Shown: positions 1 through 7,919 of the stretch, piece by piece
How positions within the stretch are numbered: position 1 is the first letter of the stretch
Layout of the letters: the number at the start of each line of letters is the position of its first letter
Source: Mastigocoleus testarum BC008
GTDB taxonomy: Bacteria > Cyanobacteriota > Cyanobacteriia > Cyanobacteriales > Nostocaceae
Assembly (NCBI RefSeq): GCF_001456025.1
Contig: NZ_LMTZ01000148.1
Location: 1 to 64,000, forward strand
Reading direction: 5' to 3'
DNA length: 64,000 nt
Translations under genes and position numbers: made by a program
The notes under the pieces: model-generated
The model's database searches: none
Told to the model about the DNA's origin: nothing
What the model saw: the letters and a program-made list of their open reading frames with translations, nothing else

Positions 1-50
1 TTGGAACACTGCGAGAAGCCATGGAGCATGTCTTGACTTTAGCGTCCTAG
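1..50 (+). CDS. C-terminal tail of an unidentified gene (partial)
   Basis: Reading from base 3, the last 15 codons (GTLREAMEHVLTLAS) run to a TAG at 48-50. The gene begins left of the window. The short amphipathic helix resembles the end of hydrogenase maturation peptidases (HupW), and such a gene would fit next to a hyp locus, but 15 residues cannot decide this. Treat the identity as unknown. Confidence 0.3.
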   Translation, partial: GTLREAMEHVLTLAS

Positions 51-294
51 CTAACCTGGCGGTTGCTATAATAAAGATTAGAGTTTGTTTTAATTCCTGA
101 TTTTGTAATACCAAGGTTGAATTAGAACTATTGGTTGTTTTAGGTAAAAAAGATACTCATTTATAGAATTCATAACGCCATACAGCAACCAATTTTTGGG
201 TTAGGAAAATTTTTCTCTCTTCCCTGTTTACTGTTTCCTGTTCCCTTTACATAACCTTACTGCTATTAATTCACCTGCGTCGAGGAAATTGGTA

Positions 295-1260
295 ATGATC
301 CCCAGTATGACAGATTCAGCTGTTAAAGCAGCGATGAAAGCTATTACCGAAACTTCAGCAACCACATCAGAAAAAATTGAGATGCTGATTGAGATCGCAC
401 AGGGGGTTCTTAAAAAGCCCAAAACTGCTAATGATGTATGGAATGCAGTTGCACTGTACGATAAAGCTGATGAACTATGTCAAGGGGAACATCCTCTTCT
501 AAAAGCTCGAGCTAAACTAGGTAAAGCCAATGCTTTAAGGACAATTCCAGATAATGGAACACAATTACTTTTACAAGCTAAAACCAATTACCAAGAGGCT
601 TTACCAGTTTTACAAGAGTTAGCTTCACCCCCAGAATTAGCAGAAGCACAAATGAATTTGGGTTTGGTATTGCAATCACTTATACCGTTTAAATTAGCTC
701 AATTTACGGAATGCATCCAAATTTATCAACAAGCTTTGCGAGTCTTTACCTATCAAGAGTACCCCCAGGAATACGCTATTTTGCATAATAATATTGCGAT
801 CGCATATCTTTCTATGTCTACAGGTTCGCAACAACAATATTTATATGAAGGTTTAGCGGTACAGTCATTTGAAACTGCATTGAAGCACATTAACCTGATC
901 GAACACCCGAAAGAATATGCAATGTTGCAAAATAATCTGGGTAATGCACTGCAATATTTACCATCTTCCCATCCCTTCAAGAATAATTTGCGGGCTGTTA
1001 CCGCTTATGACGAGGCGCTAAAAATACGTAACGCTCAAGATACACCTTTAGAATATGCAAATACAATTGCGAATAAAGCTAATGCTCTAATTAACTTACC
1101 AGATAATCCAGAAAAACCGGAATCAGGAAATAGTAGAAATCTCCAAGAAGCAATTAATTATTATCAACAAGCATTTGAGATTTTTATTAAAAATAAACAA
1201 GATGAACAGGCACAAGTTGTCAGTCAAGCATTACAAGAATTGGAAGCCGGGAATGAGTAA
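295..1260 (+). CDS. TPR-repeat protein of the extended hyp locus
   Basis: About 321 residues, almost entirely helical, with tetratricopeptide-like units (for example YQEALPVLQELASP, YDEALKIRNAQDTPLEYA, INYYQQAFEIFI). No signal peptide is visible, so it is probably cytoplasmic. TPR proteins act as scaffolds. In Nostoc-type strains a TPR gene lies with two small membrane genes, a NifU-like gene and an NHL gene ahead of hypF, and the same set occurs here, so a helper role in hydrogenase or Fe-S maturation is inferred. A longer frame opens at TTG 289, but ATG 295 sits 8 bases after GAGGA and is preferred. The stop codon lies inside a TAATAAG-type tandem repeat. Confidence 0.75.
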   Translation: MIPSMTDSAVKAAMKAITETSATTSEKIEMLIEIAQGVLKKPKTANDVWNAVALYDKADELCQGEHPLLKARAKLGKANALRTIPDNGTQLLLQAKTNYQEALPVLQELASPPELAEAQMNLGLVLQSLIPFKLAQFTECIQIYQQALRVFTYQEYPQEYAILHNNIAIAYLSMSTGSQQQYLYEGLAVQSFETALKHINLIEHPKEYAMLQNNLGNALQYLPSSHPFKNNLRAVTAYDEALKIRNAQDTPLEYANTIANKANALINLPDNPEKPESGNSRNLQEAINYYQQAFEIFIKNKQDEQAQVVSQALQELEAGNE

Positions 1261-1283
1261 TAAGTAATAAGTAATGAGTAATG
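1251..1283. repeat. STRR heptamer array at the TPR gene stop
   Basis: Units of (A/G)AGTAAT and TAATAAG start in the last codons of the TPR gene and run past its stop. This is a short tandemly repeated repetitive (STRR) array typical of filamentous cyanobacteria. Confidence 0.7.
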
Positions 1284-1360
1284 TTGACGTAGGTGAGGCG
1301 CGTTAGCATTCGCCGCTCGCGGCGCGGTCTAGCGGGACACGTAAGTGTACACAGCGCACA

Positions 1361-1399
1361 GTAACGGGTAACGGGTAATGGGTAATTGGTAATTGGTGA
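1361..1399. repeat. STRR heptamer array (GGGTAAC/TGGTAAT)
   Basis: Five to six degenerate heptamers (GGGTAAC, GGGTAAT, TGGTAAT) in the gap between the TPR gene and the first small membrane gene. The stretch just before it (1284-1360) is GC-rich repeat-like sequence (GCCGCTCGCGGCGCGG) without coding character. Confidence 0.65.
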
Positions 1400-1509
1400 T
1401 AAAGAAATTAAATAAATATTAATTCTATATAGTGTTTTAGTTTTTCTTTGTGTAACTCCTAGAAGTAAATATCTTTATTCTGTAGTTGCTATTCAAAAGG
1501 AGAAAAAAT

Positions 1510-1776
1510 ATGTCTGAAATTTTGGCTAACCCAACAGTACAAGAATTAGTGACGAATTTAGCCGCTGGTGAAATCAATTTAACTACAGGATTAGTGTGGT
1601 TAATATTGGCAGCACTTGTATCTTTAACTGGTGGTGCTATTGGGGGAATGATTTTAGCCGGAAAAGATTTGGGCTATAAGTTCTCCGCTATTCTTGGTGG
1701 AATATTTGGTACTGCTAGCGTAATTCCCGCAACACTTGTAGGTTTATTTGTTCTCAATTTCTTAGCTGATTTATAG
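1510..1776 (+). CDS. small two-helix membrane protein, extended hyp locus
   Basis: 88 residues. After a polar N-terminus (MSEILANPTVQELVTNLAAG) there are two hydrophobic helices (about 27-46 and 58-85) rich in Gly/Ala, with a short loop containing GKDLGYK. It corresponds in position and type to the first of two small membrane genes in the Nostoc extended hyp locus. ATG 1510 has AAGGAG 7-12 bases upstream; the frame is open further up but that start lacks support. The stop overlaps the strong Shine-Dalgarno of the next gene, so the two are translationally coupled. Function unknown. Confidence 0.7.
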   Translation: MSEILANPTVQELVTNLAAGEINLTTGLVWLILAALVSLTGGAIGGMILAGKDLGYKFSAILGGIFGTASVIPATLVGLFVLNFLADL

Positions 1777-1784
1777 GAGGATTT

Positions 1785-2009
1785 ATGTTAGAGATTGGCT
1801 GGTTTTCTACCAAGTTATTTTTTAAAGGCAAAATGCTAAGAGATCCAATCTACTTTTTCCAACAGATTGGAATTGGTTTTAGTATTTCCCTGTTATTACT
1901 AATGTGGTTGTCCCAAACTTCAATTCCTTTTTGGGGTACAATCGCAATATCTAGTTTCATTCCTGGGAGCATGATGCCATTCTTACTTAAGGATTTCAAA
2001 ATTAAGTAA
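1785..2009 (+). CDS. small membrane protein, extended hyp locus
   Basis: 74 residues with two hydrophobic helices (roughly 28-43 and 49-66) after a basic, aromatic N-terminus (WFSTKLFFKGKMLRDP). It follows the previous membrane gene by 8 bases, with AGGAGG overlapping that gene's stop, so the pair is an operon and probably forms a membrane complex. No motif reveals a function. The same pair is found beside the hyp genes in Nostoc-type strains, which suggests a link to membrane-bound hydrogenase or its electron partner (inference). Confidence 0.7.
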   Translation: MLEIGWFSTKLFFKGKMLRDPIYFFQQIGIGFSISLLLLMWLSQTSIPFWGTIAISSFIPGSMMPFLLKDFKIK

Positions 2010-2184
2010 TTATTAGGTATTGGGGATTATGGATTGGGAATTGAATATTACACATCAAACAAATAGTTCTTTCCAGGTCTCAAACATTTTCTACGGGTAA
2101 CTCATTACCTTTCCCGATTCAAAAGCACGGGTTTTCTCTTCTTCCCAAAATATCTCTTATGAATTTTTATCATACCGAACAAAA

Positions 2185-2673
2185 ATGAATGATACTGAAT
2201 TGGAACCTGCAAGCATTGATGAATTGGTAAAGGAAATCAATCGCTTTGAAACTATTATTTCTGAATGGGATGAAAGCCAACGGTGTGTGGTAGTTGGTAT
2301 ACAAAGGGCTATTGAAGACTTGCATAAAGAAGCATTGACACGATTGATTAAGAATATCAAACAAGAATCAATGCCAGTTTTACGTCAAGCTGTTGAAGAT
2401 GAGGTTGTCTACGGAGTGTTGCTATACCACGGACTAGTTAAATCTCCCTTACAGCTACGGGTTCAAACAGCTCTTGATCAAGTTCGACCGCGCCTACAAA
2501 GCCATTATGGTGATGTAGAATTGGTTTCAATCAAATTACCAGATACAGTGGAAGTCAGATTGACTGGAACTTGTAGTCATTGTTCTGCCTCTGAGTTAAC
2601 CCTATCCCAACTTGTTGAAGAATCTATTCAAGACCACTGTCCTGAAATCAAACAGGTTATTGCAGTTCGATAA
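2185..2673 (+). CDS. NifU-like C-terminal (Nfu) domain Fe-S scaffold protein
   Basis: 162 residues. The N-terminal half (1-85) is helical and charged. The C-terminal half (about 90-162) is a NifU_C/Nfu domain with the diagnostic CxxC in GTCSHCSASELTL. Nfu domains carry a labile Fe-S cluster for transfer to apo-proteins, so delivery to the hydrogenase small subunit or to HypD is a reasonable inference from its place in the hyp locus. The N-terminal IscU-like and central ferredoxin-like domains of full NifU are absent. An 18-base palindrome with a T-run follows. Confidence 0.8.
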   Translation: MNDTELEPASIDELVKEINRFETIISEWDESQRCVVVGIQRAIEDLHKEALTRLIKNIKQESMPVLRQAVEDEVVYGVLLYHGLVKSPLQLRVQTALDQVRPRLQSHYGDVELVSIKLPDTVEVRLTGTCSHCSASELTLSQLVEESIQDHCPEIKQVIAVR

Positions 2674-2736
2674 AGAAACGACTTAAATCTCATTCTCCCT
2701 CCATAACAAGATTTAAGTTTTAAGGTTTTTTACTGT

Positions 2737-2758
2737 TCCTCCTTAAAAGGAGGATTTT
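2737..2758 (+). terminator. hairpin terminator after the NifU-like gene
   Basis: TCCTCCT and AGGAGGA are separated by four bases and followed by TTTT. It has rho-independent terminator form 64 bases after the NifU-like stop. The arm AGGAGG also looks like a Shine-Dalgarno, but no start codon follows at a useful distance. Confidence 0.5.
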
Positions 2759-2819
2759 CAACCCTCAAGAATTTCACAGTTAATTTAGACAGTTAATTTA
2801 GCTCGTTGATTTATTTCCT

Positions 2820-4043
2820 ATGTCCGATTCCCCATGTTCTATACCTATTTCCCATACCCCTCTAATGTCACCTAAAGGTGCGGCAGTTATTTTAGGACAT
2901 AGTATTAAGCCAGGGGAATTAGCTATTCCGATCGCACCAAGCAAAATAAATATGTTTGGACCTCGAGGAGCTTGTTTAATATCGGAAAATGGTCCTTTGT
3001 GGGTTGCAGATACAGGACATCATCGCCTATTGGGATGGCGAAATATTCCGGCTACCGATTATCAACCGGCTGATTGGGTAATCGGACAACCAGATTTTTG
3101 CCATGAGGGACAAAATGCTAAAGGTATAGCAGGAAAAACAACTTTTAGTGTTCCCACAGGTATATGTAAATTTGGAGAAGGTTTAGCAGTCGCCGATGCT
3201 TGGAATCATAGAGTTTTGATTTGGAGAACCTTACCAGAAGATAATAATGTTCCAGCTGATCTAGTTTTAGGTCAAGCTAATTTTACTGATAACCAGGCTA
3301 ACCGAGGTCAAAAAGATGCTGCCGCCAATACCTTAAATTGGTGTTATGGTGTTTTTTCCATTCACAATAAATTGTTTGTTGCCGACACTGGGAATCGACG
3401 AGTATTAATTTGGCATCAGTTACCGGAAGAAAACGGTCAATCTGCAGACTTAGTCTTAGGACAACCTGATATGATTTCTCACAATGAGAATGGTGGTGAT
3501 CGCCCTTCAGCATCAAGTATGCGCTGGTGTCATGACATTACCTTATGGGGAGAGCATCTGGTTGTAACTGATGCAGGCAATAATCGCGTTATGATCTGGG
3601 AAGGAATACCAACAGCAAACAATACTCCTTGCAAAGTAGTTTTGGGACAAAAAAACTTTATTTCTGTAGAAATGAATCAAGGGGTTTATTTTCCTAATGC
3701 TAGTAGTTTAAGTATGCCCTATGGAGTTGCTGTAATTCAGAATCAAACTCAAAGTCAAACTCAAAATAAAAACCAAGATTGGTTATTAGTTGCAGATACG
3801 GCAAATTCTCGATTATTAGCTTGGAAAAAACCCTCGTTGATAGAATCTTTGCAGGGAAAAGCAGCTGATATTGCGATCGGACAAAACAACTTTCAAAGCA
3901 AAGGAGAAAACCGAGATTATGGATTACCAACTAGAAATAGTCTTAATTGGTCATACGGAATTAGTACATGTGGTAACAAGACAGTAATCAGCGATTCAGG
4001 CAACAACCGCATTTTAATATATTCCCCTCTTTCTTTTCTCTAA
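2820..4043 (+). CDS. NHL-repeat beta-propeller protein, extended hyp locus
   Basis: 407 residues with six recurring blades, each holding a (V)AD(T)(G/A)N(H/N)R(V)(L)(I)W-type strand: ADTGHHRLLGW, ADAWNHRVLIW, ADTGNRRVLIW, TDAGNNRVMIW, ADTANSRLLAW and SDSGNNRILIY. This is an NHL propeller, a protein or ligand interaction platform. No signal peptide is visible. A low-complexity Gln/Asn/Thr stretch lies near residue 305. It is the last accessory gene before hypF on this strand; one gene on the other strand intervenes. The link to hydrogenase maturation rests on conserved neighbourhood only. Confidence 0.8.
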   Translation: MSDSPCSIPISHTPLMSPKGAAVILGHSIKPGELAIPIAPSKINMFGPRGACLISENGPLWVADTGHHRLLGWRNIPATDYQPADWVIGQPDFCHEGQNAKGIAGKTTFSVPTGICKFGEGLAVADAWNHRVLIWRTLPEDNNVPADLVLGQANFTDNQANRGQKDAAANTLNWCYGVFSIHNKLFVADTGNRRVLIWHQLPEENGQSADLVLGQPDMISHNENGGDRPSASSMRWCHDITLWGEHLVVTDAGNNRVMIWEGIPTANNTPCKVVLGQKNFISVEMNQGVYFPNASSLSMPYGVAVIQNQTQSQTQNKNQDWLLVADTANSRLLAWKKPSLIESLQGKAADIAIGQNNFQSKGENRDYGLPTRNSLNWSYGISTCGNKTVISDSGNNRILIYSPLSFL

Positions 4044-4101
4044 AGAGGATGTATTGGGAAGACCACGGACGACATACTTGAGCACCTAAAATAAGTGCAA
4101 A

Positions 4102-4584
4102 TTAATTAGCAGCTTCGGTTATGTACTGCTTTAATTTTTTTGTCCGTGCTTGTGTAGTTTCTCCTAAACAACCATAATAAATAGTAGGAGCCAGTGTACC
4201 TCCCTCAACCGAACTTCTTTCAAAATCACAGCTAGTATCGCGAAATCTTATCCATACCTGCTGTGCTGCGACCAGTTTTTTGCGTCTTGATTCCTGTAAT
4301 TTTGGTAGCAACTCTTGATAGGCTTGATTCAATTTTTTATCGTCTTCCTTATAAGATATTTGAGCGCATTGATTCATTTGTTGCTGATTTAAATTTCCAG
4401 CATCATCGCAGTTAAGTCCTTGAGCTATAACTGTTTCTTTTACTGGCGTTAATTCTGATGTTTCTTTTGTTTTTGATACTTGTGATGCTTGAGGTATTTC
4501 TGAGGTTTTCTCTAGCTTAGTAGTAGTTTTTGCAACGCAACCTACAGATACAATGCATATTAAAACGGGTAATATTCGGCGCAT
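4102..4584 (-). CDS. LprI-like (DUF1311) lipoprotein
   Basis: 160 residues. The N-terminus MRRILPVLICIVSVGC is a lipoprotein signal with Cys16 as the predicted lipid anchor. A linker of Thr/Lys/Glu follows, then a DUF1311 (lysozyme-inhibitor LprI-type) domain at about 55-155 with paired cysteines (LNCDDAG, QMNQCAQ, DTSCDFE, YYGCLGET) and the typical LNQAYQELLPKL...WIRFRDTSC pattern. LprI homologues inhibit lysozyme; whether this one does is unknown. It lies opposite to the hyp genes, between the NHL gene and hypF, and is not expected to be part of that operon. Confidence 0.75.
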   Translation of the reverse strand: MRRILPVLICIVSVGCVAKTTTKLEKTSEIPQASQVSKTKETSELTPVKETVIAQGLNCDDAGNLNQQQMNQCAQISYKEDDKKLNQAYQELLPKLQESRRKKLVAAQQVWIRFRDTSCDFERSSVEGGTLAPTIYYGCLGETTQARTKKLKQYITEAAN

Positions 4585-4979
4585 AGAATCATCCCATAAT
4601 CTTGCACTAATAAGATAAAAGCATAAAAAATAACCATATGTTTGAAAAATTTACATTGCTTATTGGCTTTGATTAACACATTAAGAATATTGAAATTAAT
4701 ACTGAGATATTAAAAGTAATTAATGTTTTATGATGCGAGATGTTAATACTCAAGGGACACAATAGCCTCACTGCGGCACTTTAGCACCTATAGCAACCAA
4801 CAATGAATAAAATAAACATATTACTCTTGTTCCCTTTTCGTTGTTAAGCAAGATATGATGTCCTAACCTATACACTGACTCCTATGTTACTGAATTGACA
4901 TTTGTTTATAATGCTTAAACCTTTTGTAAATACTTAAACTTATGCGCTTCACATCCTACACAATTAATCAAAATAAAAT
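4585..4979. other. 395-bp spacer upstream of hypF
   Basis: This is the divergent promoter region between the LprI-like gene and hypF. It is AT-rich, and I see no gene and no clear NtcA site (GTA-N8-TAC). The only promoter-like piece is TTGACA near 4897, with TATAAT too close behind it to form a normal pair. Confidence 0.4.
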
Positions 4980-7403
4980 ATGCCTATAGAAGAAATTAGA
5001 ATTTGCGGTACAGTCCAAGGAGTAGGTTTTCGTCCTACTGTCTATCGTCTTGCTAAAGCTTGCGAATTAAAAGGAAATATTTGCAATGATGGTGAAGGGG
5101 TTTTAATTCAAGCATCTGGTAGTAAAACATCTATAGAAAAATTTATCCATAGGTTGTACGCAGAATGTCCGCCATTAGCAAAAATTGATCGACTCAAACG
5201 AACTCCCTATCAAGGAAAATTTGACTATGATGATTTTGTCATTTCTGACAGCATCACTACAAAAGTCAAAACAGAAATAGCTCCCGATGCAGCAACTTGT
5301 CCCCAATGTCAAAAAGAAGTCTTCGATCCACTCAGCCGTTACTATCGTTATCCTTTTACCAACTGTACTAATTGTGGTCCGCGTCTGAGTATTATTCGTG
5401 CTATACCCTATGACCGTGACAACACGAGCATGGCAGCCTTTTCTATGTGTCCGCAATGTAAGCAAGAATATAACGACGTGACAAACCGTCGCTTTCACGC
5501 CCAACCTGTTGCTTGTTATACTTGTGGTCCTCAAGTCTGGTTGGAGCGTGCTGATGGTAAACCCATTACAGCAGCGATGTTTTCAATGGTAGATGACATT
5601 GATGCTGTTTGTAGCCTGTTGCAGAAAGGTGAAATAGTAGCAATTAAAGGTTTAAGTGGATTTCATATAGCTTGTGATGCGACCAATGAAGCCGTAGTGC
5701 AAAAACTACGCGATCGCAAACGACGCGTTCGTAAGCCTTTTGCTTTAATGGCAAGAGATATAAAAATAATTGAAAAATACTGTATTCTCAATCCAAAAGA
5801 ACGAGAATTACTTGAAAGTCCTGCAGCACCCATTGTGTTATTGGGGATTAGGGAATGGGGATTGGGGAATGGAAATCGGGAAATTAGTAGTCAAGAAAAG
5901 TTTCCTGCGATCGCTAAATCCGTCGCACCGGGTCAAAACACTTTGGGTTTTATGTTACCTTATACGCCCTTACATCACTTAATATTGCGACGGATGGAGC
6001 GTCCAATTGTTTTAACTAGCGGTAATATTTCTGATGAGCCACAATGTATTGATAATAATGAAGCAAAAACCAAATTAAATAAAATTGCTGATTATTTTAT
6101 CTTCCATAACCGAGATATTCTCAATCGCGTAGATGACTCAGTTGTTCGAGTGGTTAACGATAACTCAAAGGGAAATACACAAAGTAAAAGACTTTTAACT
6201 CTGCGTCGGGCTAGGGGATATGCACCAGCACCCCTTAATTTACCACCTGGATTTAAAAAAGTAGCGCCAATTCTCGGTATGGGTGGAGAGTTAAAAAATA
6301 CTTTTTGTTTATTACAAAATGGACGAGCAGTTTTATCCCAATATTTAGGCGATTTAGAAAATGCTGCCACATTTCAAGCCTATCAAGAAGCATTACATTT
6401 ATATTTGAATCTATTCGAACATCACCCCAAGATCATAGCTATAGACAAACACCCAGAATATCTTTCCAGTAAACTGGGAAAAGAACTCGCGAATGCGAAT
6501 CAAATAAAGTTAGAAAATATCCAACACCATCACGCTCATATTGCTGCTTGTATGGCAGAAAATAATATCCCTTTAAATACTTCTCCGATTTTAGGTATTG
6601 CTTTAGATGGCTTAGGTTACGGCGAGGATGAAACTATTTGGGGTGGAGAATTTTTATTAGTAGATTACCGCCAATTTACCCGCCTTGCAACCTTTAAACC
6701 TATAGCAATGATTGGTGGAGAAAAAGCTATTTATCAACCTTGGCGTAATACCTATGCTCATTTAATATCTGATTTCAATTGGCAAGAATTAGAACAAAAA
6801 TATAGCAACTTAGAAATTATCAATTTCCTAGAATCAAAACCACTATTCTTGCTGAATCAATTACAACAAAAACAAATTAATTCTCCCCTCGCCTCATCAG
6901 TAGGACGCTTATTTGATGCGGTCGCAGCAGCTATCGGTATTTGCCCAGAAGAATGTAGCTATGAAGGACAAGCTGCTATAGAAATGGAAGCATTAATTAA
7001 CAATAAAAATTTAGAGAATTGTGAAAAAAATCAAACTTATCCTTTCCAAATCAAAAACTTAGATAAAATTTACTATATGGACCCACATCCCATGTGGAAA
7101 GCCTTACTAAATGATCTCCAATTTCATGTAGGTCAACAAATAATTGCGACAAAATTTCATTTAAGTTTAGCGAACGCTATTACACGAATCGTTGATTTAC
7201 TCCGCCAAAAATATCCTATAGATCGAGTTGCACTCACAGGAGGAGTATTTCAAAACAAAACTTTGTTACAACAAACAACCAGATATCTCAGTTCCTTAGG
7301 AATAAAAATATTAACTCATAGTTTGATTCCACCAAATGATAGTAACTTGTCTTTAGGACAAATAGTAATTGCAGCAGCAAGAAATGTTAAAGAAAAAAGT
7401 TAA
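4980..7403 (+). CDS. hypF: carbamoyltransferase HypF, [NiFe] hydrogenase maturation
   Basis: 807 residues, normal length for HypF. HypF converts carbamoyl phosphate to a carbamoyl group on the C-terminal Cys of HypE, the source of the cyanide ligands. Domains in order: acylphosphatase (about 3-90, VQGVGFRPTVYRLA), two zinc-finger halves (about 107-180, CPQCQKEVF, NCTNCGP, CPQCKQEY, CYTCGP), YrdC-like (about 200-390), and a Kae1-like carbamoyltransferase domain (about 410-800) with the metal-binding HHHAHIA and GGVFQN motifs. Between APIVLL and the conserved SVAPGQNTLGFML lies an unusually long loop (about 287-305) encoded by GGGGATTRGGGAATG-type repeat DNA. It heads hypFCD. Confidence 0.97.
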   Translation: MPIEEIRICGTVQGVGFRPTVYRLAKACELKGNICNDGEGVLIQASGSKTSIEKFIHRLYAECPPLAKIDRLKRTPYQGKFDYDDFVISDSITTKVKTEIAPDAATCPQCQKEVFDPLSRYYRYPFTNCTNCGPRLSIIRAIPYDRDNTSMAAFSMCPQCKQEYNDVTNRRFHAQPVACYTCGPQVWLERADGKPITAAMFSMVDDIDAVCSLLQKGEIVAIKGLSGFHIACDATNEAVVQKLRDRKRRVRKPFALMARDIKIIEKYCILNPKERELLESPAAPIVLLGIREWGLGNGNREISSQEKFPAIAKSVAPGQNTLGFMLPYTPLHHLILRRMERPIVLTSGNISDEPQCIDNNEAKTKLNKIADYFIFHNRDILNRVDDSVVRVVNDNSKGNTQSKRLLTLRRARGYAPAPLNLPPGFKKVAPILGMGGELKNTFCLLQNGRAVLSQYLGDLENAATFQAYQEALHLYLNLFEHHPKIIAIDKHPEYLSSKLGKELANANQIKLENIQHHHAHIAACMAENNIPLNTSPILGIALDGLGYGEDETIWGGEFLLVDYRQFTRLATFKPIAMIGGEKAIYQPWRNTYAHLISDFNWQELEQKYSNLEIINFLESKPLFLLNQLQQKQINSPLASSVGRLFDAVAAAIGICPEECSYEGQAAIEMEALINNKNLENCEKNQTYPFQIKNLDKIYYMDPHPMWKALLNDLQFHVGQQIIATKFHLSLANAITRIVDLLRQKYPIDRVALTGGVFQNKTLLQQTTRYLSSLGIKILTHSLIPPNDSNLSLGQIVIAAARNVKEKS
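5842..5880 (+). repeat. GGGGATT(A/G)GGGAATG repeat inside hypF
   Basis: A run of GGGGATTAGGGAATGGGGA-like heptamer units lies in frame within hypF and encodes part of GIREWGLGNGNREIS. The same purine-rich units are otherwise seen between genes in this window (for example at 63500-63530). Confidence 0.6.
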
Positions 7404-7417
7404 CGGGGAACAGAAAA

Positions 7418-7672
7418 ATGTGCTTAGGAATTCCCGGTCAAATTATAGAAATTAATGACACCAACGATAAATTAGCAACTGTCAGCATCGGTGGAGTCAA
7501 ACGCCAAATTAACATTGCTTGCATCGTAGATGAAGAACATCCTCCTCAATCCTGTGTTGGGGAATGGGTGTTAGTTCATGTTGGTTTTGCTATGAATCGT
7601 ATTAACGAAAAAGAAGCAGCAGAAACATTAGAGCTATTAGAAGAAATGGCGGAATTGATGGTTGATTATTGA
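7418..7672 (+). CDS. hypC: hydrogenase maturation chaperone HypC
   Basis: 84 residues beginning MCLGIPGQIIEI, the HypC/HupF signature with essential Cys2. HypC forms a complex with HypD on which the Fe(CN)2CO moiety is assembled, then carries it to the apo large subunit. The length is normal and an OB-like beta pattern is present (VGEWVLVHVGFAMNRI). It starts 14 bases after the hypF stop, so it is co-transcribed with hypF. A GGGGAA lies just upstream as a weak ribosome site. An STRR array begins within a few bases of its stop. Confidence 0.97.
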   Translation: MCLGIPGQIIEINDTNDKLATVSIGGVKRQINIACIVDEEHPPQSCVGEWVLVHVGFAMNRINEKEAAETLELLEEMAELMVDY

Positions 7673-7675
7673 AGA

Positions 7676-7737
7676 GGTAATTGGTAATTGGTAATAAGTA
7701 ATAAGTAATAAGTAATGAGTGATGAGTGATGAGTGAT
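7676..7737. repeat. STRR array (TGGTAAT/AAGTAAT/GAGTGAT)
   Basis: About nine heptamers starting just after the hypC stop: TGGTAAT, AAGTAAT, GAGTGAT. The unit drifts gradually along the array, as in other cyanobacterial STRR sequences. Confidence 0.75.
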
Positions 7738-7750
7738 GAATTAATTTTTC

Positions 7751-7912
7751 TGACTCCTGACTTCTGACTCCTGACTTCTGACTTCTGACTTCTGACTCCT
7801 GACTTCTGACTTCTGACTTCTGACTTCTGACTCCTGACTTCTGACTTCTGACTTCTGACTCCTGACTCCTGACTTCTAACTCCTGACTCCTGACTTCTAA
7901 CTCCTGACTTCT
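7751..7912. repeat. STRR array of about 23 TGACTYC heptamers
   Basis: A nearly perfect array of TGACTTC, TGACTCC and CTAACTCC-like units fills the space between hypC and hypD and ends 8 bases before the hypD ATG. It leaves no Shine-Dalgarno for hypD. The antisense strand is open in this array (RSQELEV repeats) only because of the repeat. Confidence 0.85.
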
Positions 7913-7919
7913 AATAAAT

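Noticed and set aside
4890..4920. Consensus promoter TTGACA/TATAAT for hypF
   Set aside because: The two boxes are only 7 bases apart, so they cannot serve one sigma factor as a normal -35/-10 pair.
5175..5534. Minus-strand frame within hypF
   Set aside because: It is a shadow of the zinc-finger part of hypF, which is clearly coding on the other strand.
7751..7912. Possible CRISPR array
   Set aside because: Units are 7 bases without spacers; this is an STRR array. No cas genes and no 25-40-base spaced repeats were found anywhere in the window.
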